Shown here: positions 56,124 to 64,000 of the stretch, in pieces
Layout of the letters: each line of letters starts with the position of its first letter
How positions within the stretch are numbered: position 1 is the stretch's first letter
The notes under the pieces: generated by a model
The model's input: only the letters and a program-made list of their open reading frames with translations
Database searches by the model: none
Told to the model about the DNA's origin: nothing
Position numbers and translations under genes: made by a program
Assembly (NCBI GenBank): GCA_933228895.1
Contig: OW121855.1
Coordinates: 70,394,698 to 70,458,697 of the forward strand
Length of the DNA stretch: 64,000 bases
Reading direction: 5' to 3'
Origin: Platycnemis pennipes
Taxonomy: Eukaryota > Arthropoda > Insecta > Odonata > Platycnemididae

Positions 56124-57755
56124 CTATCTATATGTATCCCACAATATATTTGAAAAGGATAATAAGATAGGCGAAATAATAATAATCTAGGAGTAGAAAT
56201 TCATCAAATTGTGACAACTATCAGTTCTATATCTGTTAAAAGTTAGAGATAAATGAAAGTTGGTTTCTTTGCAGGTGCAAGCTTATCCAAATGTTATTTG
56301 AATGCATAAGACAATGGCTTAAGTTACGTGTTTACATACACTTGATGGGAAACCCTGAAAAGTTAACAAATTAGTGGATAGCCAGTTCTCCATAGTAAGA
56401 TGGCTGGGTAGTTTCCCCAAGTCGAAATTTCCTTGGAGAAGAGAGCGAATGGTTGCTATAATTTTCCATGAACTGTTGAAGGAAAGCACCCAGTGACTGG
56501 TTGGAAGTATCAGTAAATGATCCATGAGAGCTGATGTGAGGGTGGACAAGGATGCAACAGAAGGAAGCAGTGGTGGATCTATGGGGGAGGGGGGGGCTAA
56601 GGGGGCTATAGCCCCCCCCATTGGGTCGAAACATACACTAGATAAAATCGAAATTTTTGGAGGTTACCACTTTATACAAAAGTATTTAGTTATATTTTTT
56701 GATAAATTTACCTACTTTAATGAATTAAAATACAAATTAGTTTTAAACTTAGGGCCTATTTTACACGCTTTTGGTATGTTACAATCGGAAGCGATACTTG
56801 CGAAACCGGAAAAATAATAACAAATTCACGAAATAGCAGCCTCTGTATTTATTTGGCTGTACACGTGGACATTATAAAAACTCTCAACACAGACAAAATG
56901 ATATAAAAAAAAGAATAAAGGATTTTAATTTAATTTAGAAGGGAAAGCATCATAGACTAAACACAATTAACCATGGTTAACCTAATTAATATCAAAAAAT
57001 AGTTCACAAACTATAATGTCCCGTTTACATTTCTAGGTTTGAATGATGGTTAATACAGAGGCTTTACCTAATATGCATTCACACATATTCAAGTTTACCG
57101 TAGTAGATATGGTGGTAACCTCTGGTGAAGAGTAAAAACAGTAGAAGCACCCTGACGTGCGCGCAGCTAATTGATGAACAAAGATTATATACATGGTTGA
57201 AGAAGATGGATATTGCGGAGCAAGTGGGATTTTTTGGATGGTGCGTCATGTCCAAATATCCAGAATAATTTCGATTTCTTCCCCACGAAATTGCTGCCTC
57301 CTCTCCAATTCTTCCGCTCTACTAAGTGACTTTGGAGGCCATTTTGTAACTGGTATTTTAACTGGCTTCAGTTCACACACGTTTCAAATGCCGCTAACCA
57401 GCGCCAACCCTAGTAAACTAATAGCATTGTAAACTAATAGTAATGTAAACGGGGTATAACGAGAGATGCTGGAAAAGAAATGAAACTGATAAGTGCTGCT
57501 ACCCCTCGGCGAAATGATGAACTACCGGTACGTAGTAGCGAGTTCAGACTATAGACGATGTGCGTGGCTATTCACATTACTTAGTATCCTTAGTATTTCC
57601 CAGTTTCTTCGTCCGACTGTTTTTAAGGTTGAGCTAATGAATAGTTTATTTAGTTCCATACATCCACCAGCTTAATAAAATAAGAAACAAGAGACAAATG
57701 GTAAGTAATAAAATGCTGCTGTAATCCTCAAGCTTGAGACTGATACCTCTAAATA

Positions 57756-59137
57756 CAGTAGAAGCGCGGTATAGTGAGTACGGCTTATTGCGAGAATCGC
57801 GTTATAGCGAGTGATTGTCTTTGTACCGCCAAAAGGCCTATGTTTTACATGTAAAATAAAGCGGATATAGCGAGGCCAAAAAGTTCCTTCCACGGTATAC
57901 GCTCGGTATTACAACAGATGTTTTGTATTATCTGCTAATTAAACTAAAAATACAAGATGTGTGCCATATCTACAACACCTAGAGCCAGTTATGTCCAAAC
58001 ATTAACGATTTACGGCCTTCAGTACGCTCTGCGCGCTCCCATTTTACGTTCTTCTTTTGTTAGGCCCAGTCAACAGTGGGAATGGGCAGACGACGAGCAA
58101 GATGAGAGTAGGAGAGGGAGTTAGGTCTAGGCATGGGCGATATTGATAATTCAATATCGGGATACGATAATTTTAGCATACCATGAGGTGGCGATAACGA
58201 TAACTCAGCGTGACGATAAACATCGTCTTATCGTGCCCCGATATGTTATCGGGGCACGATAAGATGTCGGGGCACAATAAAATGAGATGTCGTGGCACGA
58301 TAAGATGAGATGTCGGGGCACGATGAGATGTCGGGGCACGATAAGATGTCGGGGCACGATAAGATGTCGGGGCACAATAAGATATCGGGGTGCAATAAAT
58401 ATCGCTATAAATAGGTATCGCGATAACTATCACGATAAATATCGTGACCATGATAAATATCACGATAAAATATCATGCTATCGTGACTATGATAAATATC
58501 GCGATAAAATATCATGAAATCGCACCCCGATAAAATATCAATATATATTATCACGATGGAATATCGTGATATTGCTCCAGTTAATCGTGTCGGTAAAAGA
58601 CAGCTGTAAGTTGGCCTTCGCTTGAGCTTGCAAAATATCTACGACCCCCAAAACATGCCGTATTTCAGTGAACCTTCAGGCCAATTTTCCCAACTGATCG
58701 ACGTACTGGTTAACATTCGAAAACTCGACAAATCTGATATTATCGTCATGACATATTCGCAAAATTATCCAAAAACTTCCACAGTATACCTAATATTTTA
58801 ATTCCGACTAGTTACGCTGTCTTTACAGCTTTCTTCGGCGATCGAAAAATGGAAGAACTGGAAGTAAAACATCGAAACTAGGGGAATTAATATTTTATAT
58901 AATGGAAAATGTCCTGTTTCTTTCATGAAATATGTTGATATTCTACCAGATTGTGCCTGAAATGACTTTTTTGCTGTTTACCTTCGTCAAATACCACGGA
59001 AACAAAAGAAAAACTGTAAATACGAACAATTATGAGAACTAGGTGGGTTTTTTCAACACCATCGGATATAACGAGTGCTCGATTTAGCGAGTGATTTCCG
59101 AGGGATTATGATCACTCGTTATACCGGGATTCCACTG
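57756..59137. mobile_element. pogo/Tigger-type element nested in the hAT
   Basis: The tips are CAGTAGAAGCGCGGTATAGT and, from the right in reverse complement, CAGTGGAATCCCGGTATAAC. TA is duplicated at 57754-57755 and 59138-59139. GCGAGT/ACTCGC words recur near both ends. No transposase is seen; the middle is filled by the CGATA-rich repeat. Confidence 0.85.
58156..58570. repeat. CGATA-rich array with 17-18-bp tandem core
   Basis: The core (about 58246-58390) repeats GATGTCGGGGCACGATAA with small variants about seven times. The flanks are dense in ATATCG, CGATAA and ACGATAAATATCGTG and are largely self-complementary. The frames open on both strands (His/Arg/Asp/Tyr-rich) come from the repeat. 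It may derive from a MITE starting TAGGCATGGGCGATATTG at 58128 that expanded by slippage. Confidence 0.8.
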
Positions 59138-59285
59138 TAATATACTACTAATTTTTTCATTAAAGTAACAAGTTGCTAGTTGTTTCCATTATATTTTAGT
59201 TTTCACTTGCAATAAAAAGGCTTAACATATTAACATATTTTCTTAAGACTTTGTAACTCAAGAGAAATCTGAACTGTTTTTACAG

Positions 59286-60790
59286 GCTGACAGAAAAGGA
59301 CAAGGGTCACTGATTTCGTTCTTTGGACCACCGAGCAAGAAGCCACGGCTCCTAGACTATTATATTGATGACTCATCTGAAAGACCTACTGCGGTCGATA
59401 AGTCTCAAAGTTGCCTCAAGTCTACTGTCAAAGAGTCCTCATACCAGGCTACTACTTCAGAGCCATCTAAAAGCAATAGTGTACCTAAAGTGCAAAAAGT
59501 GTTAATGTGTTCTGAAACTTATCAATCATACGATATTGGTTTGGCTGTTGGAAAGACTTTGGATGATGATAAAAAGCTAAAGCTTTTGACTAACACATGG
59601 CTAAAGCTTTTGACTAACAAATCCATATTAAAGAAGGAATTTATTGGCTTCATTGAGCTCAAATCTACAATGAGCTTGGCTATAAAATCAACAATAGACG
59701 AAGAGATGTCAAATGGACATTTACACGGCGTGCAAACCCTAATATCGTAGCAACAGCCACTCGCACCTTACACTCATTGCTTCAGTCACTCCTTGAACTT
59801 GTACATCACAAAATGTTGCGAAATCCCAGCAATAAGAAATTTTATGGGAATGGTTGGAACGGTTTCTGTCTTCCTATCGGCCTCCACTCATAGAGTAAAT
59901 GCTCTTATCGATGTTCTTGAAAAGATGAATGTCTCCGAATCAAAGAGACAGAGACTTAAGGCACTTTGCTCTACATGATGGGTCGAGAGACATGATAGCC
60001 TCATCACCTTTAAAGAGTTAATTGTTCCTGTTGTCACAGTACTGGAAGATTTGAGTGACAACAAAACGCCAGAAGTGTCGTATGAAGCGTACATGTTATC
60101 CGGCACCATCAAAAAAAGTGAATTTGTTGTTGGCCTCGAAGTTGCAGCCTACTGCCTTGGTTTAACTTTAAGACTAAGTCAACGGTTGCAAAGCCCCAAG
60201 CAGGATATCTCGTCTGCTTTATTTAACGTAACTGACATTTTGGAGAACTTCAAAAATATTCGGCGCTGAGCCGAACTTGAGTTCAACAGTCTGTACGAAA
60301 ACTCCCTTCAAGTTGCAGATGAGCTGGGGTTTGAAATATCAACACCGAGAACATGCATACGTCAAAGAAACAGAAGCAACGCAGAAAATTCTGAAGAAAA
60401 TTTCAGGAGATCAGTCTTCCTGCCTCTTTTGGATCATTTTACTTCAGAAATAGATGCAAGCTTCAGCAGAGGTTTCCGTGGAGTCCTTCCTCTTGAAGGC
60501 CTCACTCCCTCCAACCTATCAAGATTCACAGACAAGGAAATTCTAGGAGCTGGTGAAAAATATCAAACCTATACTGAAGAGATTGGAAGTACCACCTTGA
60601 TGGTGGGAGAAATCAAGATGTGGAGAGACAAATGGAGCAACATATGCAATCCGCCTGAAACAGTCTTTGATACAATCAAAGAATTGGACATTTATTTTTT
60701 CCCAATGATCAGTATTCTCCTTAAAGTTTTGGGAACGATCCCTGTTACAACTGCAACAGCAGAACGTTCATTTTCAACGCTAAGAAGGTA
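59286..60790 (+). pseudogene. hAT transposase, main exon (TTF/ZMYM-like type)
   Basis: An acceptor-like CTGTTTTTACAG precedes 59286. The frame then reads ADRKGQGSLISFFGPPSKK, an N-terminus used by hAT proteins with a TTF-type finger. Near 59700 MSNGHLHGVQTLIS, a stop and APYTHCFSHSLNLYI are what normally flank the GVQ...HC..H.LNL part of the catalytic core. A large block before them, including the finger and DUF4371 region, is deleted. Further on come LCST*WVERHDSL, then NFKNIRR, and finally TTATAERSFSTLRR, the start of the hAT dimerisation domain. Three stops lie in the same frame: TAG 59748-59750, TGA 59976-59978 and TGA 60267-60269. Two look like CGA to TGA changes. It cannot produce enzyme. 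Confidence 0.88.
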
Positions 60791-60966
60791 ATTATAATTA
60801 TGTATTATAACTTCCTAAATCAGTCATGTTATCAAACAATTTTATGTTTGTTGTTTCAAAGATCTTTTTTGTTGTACTACTTTTTAATAATGTATGTAAA
60901 ATATTTTTGTTTTTTTTTCTAATTACATATTTATAACATGTAAAATGGGTTTTATATTTGGTTTTA

Positions 60967-61169
60967 GGTTGAAGACTTATTTGAGAAGTACTATGGGAGA
61001 TGTTCTATCAAATGGACTGGCACTCGCAAACATGTCAAAAAAAAGGGAGATACCAGTAGACGAAATAATCAGCATATTTAGCAAGGCTAAGAATAGATGG
61101 ATGAGTGTAGAGAACTGGGAAAATGATTCATCACGCAGCTTCCGCAAGAATGTCAATATTGCTTTTTAA
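60967..61169 (+). pseudogene. hAT transposase, last exon
   Basis: An intron is visible between AGAAG|GTAATT (about 60788) and TTTGGTTTTAG|GTTGAAG (about 60967). Joining the two gives STLRR followed by LKTYLRSTMGDVLSNGLALA, the invariant signature of the hAT dimerisation domain. The exon ends with NRWMSVENWENDSSRSF and a stop. The intron boundaries are intact. Confidence 0.85.
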
Positions 61170-61424
61170 ATTAAACCACTGTACTCAATCGGAAGTCATT
61201 TTTTTACTATTTTATAGCACCCATTATAAATTCCCCCTTTTATTGTTAAGTACCTTTAGTTCAAAGATCAACAAGCAGTCAAATTTAAATTAATTGTAAT
61301 TACATTTTGAATGTTTTTTTCCTATTTAAACTTCCTGACTCTTGTTTAATGTAAAAAATGTGATAATAGAAGCAAATGAACTTATCTAATCATACAAGTG
61401 ATTTGACTATATTTGTGTTCCTTA

Positions 61425-61850
61425 AGCCTGAATCACACGATCATTTTTACGTCCCTTTTCAGGGATAGCTTAAATGATAGCTCAAATGATAGCTTAAAAA
61501 TGATCGTCTGACTTGATCACTTCACGGATAGCGGCAATGATAGGGATCGCTATCCCTTTTTTCGTCATTTGAGCACGTCCTTTTTTCCGTCCCTCGGCCT
61601 GTCATTTAGCCAATCACAGCGCACGTTCTGAAAGTATCGTTTAGCTGCAGCCAAAAGCTGTCGACGACGGTGTAAATAATCCATAGTTACGAAGTTGTTT
61701 ACCGTACAGAAATGATACGAGAAGGGACGGCAAAAATGATCGTGTGAGCGGCAAAATGATAGCTTGAGCTATCATTTTTGCGGTCCCTGAAAGCTATAGC
61801 TTAAATGATCCCTTTAAAGGGACGAGAAAAATGATCGTGTGATTCGGGCT
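61425..61850. mobile_element. PIF/Harbinger-type MITE in the hAT
   Basis: The left tip AGCCTGAATCACACGATCAT and the reverse complement of the right tip AGCCCGAATCACACGATCAT are flanked by TTA (61422-61424 and 61851-61853). The inverted ends continue through TTTTTACGTCCCTTT-like sequence and several ATGATAGCTT words. It is 426 bp and has no reading frame. The 3-bp TTA duplication favours PIF/Harbinger. Confidence 0.82.
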
Positions 61851-62339
61851 TTATCATTAAGTCATACTTTAAAAACCAGATAAAGCATCATCATAAGTTT
61901 TTAGTATTACCTATTACATGTGCATAGTATTGTCTTTTTTTATCAAAGAATTAGCCTAAAACAGCCGTTTTTGAGTCTTGAAAATCCCAAATTTCCAAGA
62001 TCCCCGAACCCCCCTTCAGCTGGGGGGGATTCCCCAGACCCCCGGTTTGCCCCTCCCTTAGTCCAAACTTAGATCCGCCACTGGAAGGAAGACAATCTTT
62101 GCTGTGCTGAACGGCACCCACAGGGTGAGAGGGTTACTAATAGCTTCATGGGGGTTGTCCGTTAATTTTGCAATGCTGAAAGGGGGTGGGGTAAATATTG
62201 TATCCGCTTTATTCAACCGAGGAATTTTTTGTAATGGACCTTAGTACATGCAATGTAAATGTGGACTTTGCATTTTACTGTCTTTATGTATGTTTCTGTG
62301 ATGACATCTAATACGGTGTGTAACATTTATCAAGATGAC

Positions 62340-62370
62340 TAAAGCTATGATTATTATTATTATTAGGCCA
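62340..62370 (+). repeat. (ATT)n microsatellite
   Basis: The short trinucleotide run ATTATTATTATTATTAGG, possibly the tail of a decayed LINE. The 62.1-62.3 kb sequence before it has no coding motif. Confidence 0.5.
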
Positions 62371-62480
62371 ACAGTTTACATGCACTATTGACAAGGAGCC
62401 TATGTTGGGAGATGAATAATTCATACACTCACCCTTGTCTATATAATAACAGGAATACACACAATAGCTAGTGAATTAAT

Positions 62481-62961
62481 TAGAGATGTTCGAATACTAC
62501 CCATGAATATTTGAATACCTCAAATAATAGAAGGTCTTCAATATTCGAGACTTCGAATAGTTAAGTTAAAAGTATTCGATATTCGAGAATTCAAATAATT
62601 ATGATAATTACGCTATATTTGGTGTGTGGATGAACTACACCACATCAATTCAAACCTGGACAGGACATGGTGAATTAACACTTACAGCTCACTTATTAAG
62701 GCTTATAAAAGTTAATTTATTCAACAGTAAATAATTGGTAGAAAAATATTTTATTATATATTTGATATTTTTAAACCAGAATTAATTTTTTTCATTTAAT
62801 AAACTTGCAGCTTTTTACTTCCAACAGGTAACAAATCAATTTGCAGAATAATATTTAGCGTATCAAATATGAATTCTAGTATTCGAGGCATTAAAAATTG
62901 GGAGATATTTTTCATGATTTGATATTCGAATTTGAGAAATCTAATATTCAACCCATCTCTA
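62481..62961. mobile_element. hAT-type MITE
   Basis: The left tip is TAGAGATGTTCGAATAC. The right tip in reverse complement is TAGAGATGGGTTGAATAT. Flanks are GAATTAAT (62473-62480) and GAATAAAT (62962-62969), an 8-bp duplication with one change. Many ATTCGA/TCGAAT words lie inside. It is 481 bp and non-coding. Its edge lies 35 bp from the first coding exon of the minus-strand gene. Confidence 0.85.
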
Positions 62962-62996
62962 GAATAAATAATAATGTTGGGAACTAAGCACTATAC

Positions 62997-63034
62997 CTTG
63001 AAATTGACTCCAGTTTCTCAAAAATCTGGTACAT
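62997..63034 (-). CDS. First coding exon (start codon) of the 471-residue protein
   Basis: The 46-nt exon 62997-63042 has acceptor TTTTCTTGCAG and donor CAAG|GTATAG. ATG at 63034-63032 opens MYQIFEKLESIS plus two bases that join the next exon as Arg. No in-frame upstream coding could be confirmed, so this ATG is the likely start. If the upstream exon is coding after all, the protein would be longer. A hAT MITE lies 35 bp downstream of the donor side. Confidence 0.7.
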
Positions 63035-63042
63035 AGCTTCTC

Positions 63043-63957
63043 CTGCAAGAAAATGAAAATGGAACGTGTTATTAGGTAAATTACACATACAAACTACGAA
63101 AGGAAAGAAAACTAATGCATATATCCCATTTAGATGGGGATCATTCATAACAATGCTGAAAAATTATGACATATTAATTATTACAAATTAGCAAATGAAA
63201 TGAAAGATCCACAGATCTTTCATTTCATTCGCCGCTTATAACTCGAGAGATAATTGATGGATCGAAAAATGGAAAAATACGGGTCTTTTTATTTTACAAA
63301 CTCTACCTATCATATTCGGCAATAAAAACATATGGTAAATGACCCTATTGCATGTCAATTTACAAGTCAACATATTAAACAAAAATAATAAAATTTGGCA
63401 TTAGTGAAAGTTGGAAATGAAAATTCACTTTGTACGTTCCATACAAAGGTTTAATTGGTTTCGACAATATATGTCATTATCAAGGTGTAAAAATAAAAAT
63501 ATCCGTTCCTTAAATACCCTCAAATTAGGGGTGGGGAGGGAAACTGAGGAAGGAGGGGAGGGGAGTGGTTTGGGGGTGGGGGAACTATGGTAGGTGAGAA
63601 ATCATAGACAGAGAAATCAAAGACATAAGTCAAATATTGCATTGACGTCATTGCTGGCCTTGTTTGGGAGTTCGCCTTCCTTTCCCCCCCTTCCACTAGA
63701 CCCACTCCCCAAGAGTCAAAACAGGGATGGCGAACATACTCCCCTAAGCTTTTACAGTTTACCTCAAGTGAATAAATATTCTTTCATACACTCAAAGTTG
63801 TTTGTCTATTACTCTCACCATTCCAATGCCTAGGGCAAGAATCCTAATTATATTTAATTCTTAGCAACACTCACTGCGTCCAGGCATTTCGCAGGATATA
63901 GCAAGATGTCAACGTGGGGGTTGCGCCCAAGAATTTCCAACCTGCACCCGAACGTAC
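63043..63957. other. First intron of the 471-residue gene, with a perfect hairpin
   Basis: The main recognisable structure is a perfect 16-bp hairpin with a 4-nt loop at 63194-63229 (AATGAAATGAAAGATC / CACA / complement). A G-rich patch at 63528-63590 keeps some frames open without coding meaning. Confidence 0.5.
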
Positions 63958-64000
63958 CTCCTTTGAGACTGCTAGGTGTGGCGACACATCAACAAAATGG
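63958..64000 (-). other. Probable 5' non-coding exon, continues past window edge
   Basis: On the minus strand the sequence reaching the window end runs into AAAGGAG|GTACGT, a consensus donor at 63958/63957. In the phase required by the next exon it contains a TGA (near 63988), so it is more likely 5' UTR than coding. Its richer GC content fits a region near a promoter. The start of transcription is outside the window. Confidence 0.45.

Larger units (their letters stand above)
56568..62083 (+). mobile_element. hAT transposon with nested insertions
   Basis: The left tip CAGTGGTGGATCTA and the reverse complement of the right tip CAGTGGCGGATCTA are flanked by the identical 8-bp GAAGGAAG (56560-56567 and 62084-62091), diagnostic for hAT. 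Subterminal G runs on the left pair with C runs on the right. A hAT transposase with stops lies at 59286-61169. A pogo-type element (57756-59137) and a MITE (61425-61850) inserted later. The whole stack lies in an intron of the minus-strand gene. Confidence 0.92.

Noticed and set aside
58173..58517. His/Arg/Tyr-rich repeat peptides on both strands
   Set aside because: They result from the GATGTCGGGGCACGATAA array and not from a gene.

Overview
This is an AT-rich stretch of an animal nuclear genome, most likely an arthropod with a repeat-rich genome. The signs are spliced low-density coding exons, animal-type Penelope, Transib, hAT, PIF/Harbinger and pogo/Tigger elements, LOA/R1-like LINEs with RNase H, and a tRNA-derived SINE. 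Nothing looks prokaryotic. The species cannot be named from the sequence.

Two host gene models are supported, both on the minus strand. (1) A 471-codon gene of unknown function runs from about 63.0 kb to 46.96 kb. It has three coding exons with matching splice phases, a probable 5' non-coding exon at the right edge, and three tandem 80-residue repeats. (2) One 3.26 kb coding exon (16217-12963) ends in a consensus splice donor. It encodes a nuclear-type protein with a cysteine cluster resembling the one in MGA. Its downstream exons are not recognised in the window.

The rest is mostly transposon strata. From left to right: a fold-back PIF/Harbinger-like element (3.0-5.2 kb); two diverged copies of one dispersed repeat (6.7-7.65 kb); a hAT MITE (9.66-10.18 kb); a 5'-truncated Penelope-like element with inverted termini and hammerhead motifs (10.6-12.8 kb); a LINE fossil carrying a piggyBac-type MITE (17-18.2 kb); an element with TCCAGCTGGA arrays at both ends (18.4-22.1 kb); a complete but dead Transib (RAG1-family) element with RSS-like ends and a 5-bp target duplication (22.87-26.20 kb); LINE tails and MITEs (27.5-31.3 kb); a LOA/R1-like LINE with RT and RNase H (32.2-34.5 kb); and a SINE (34.8-35.1 kb).

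From 36.4 to 45.8 kb four DNA transposons appear nested inside one another. The innermost, a PIF/Harbinger, interrupts the coding sequence of a Tigger. From 48.4 to 63 kb the introns of gene 1 hold several pogo/Tigger derivatives, a 5.5 kb hAT with a broken transposase (itself hosting a pogo element and a MITE), and another hAT MITE.

The best candidate for follow-up is the Transib. Its two ends carry the V(D)J heptamer CACAGTG, and a shared AGCGGG block sits 12 bp further from the heptamer at one end than at the other, echoing the 12/23 asymmetry of RAG recombination signals.
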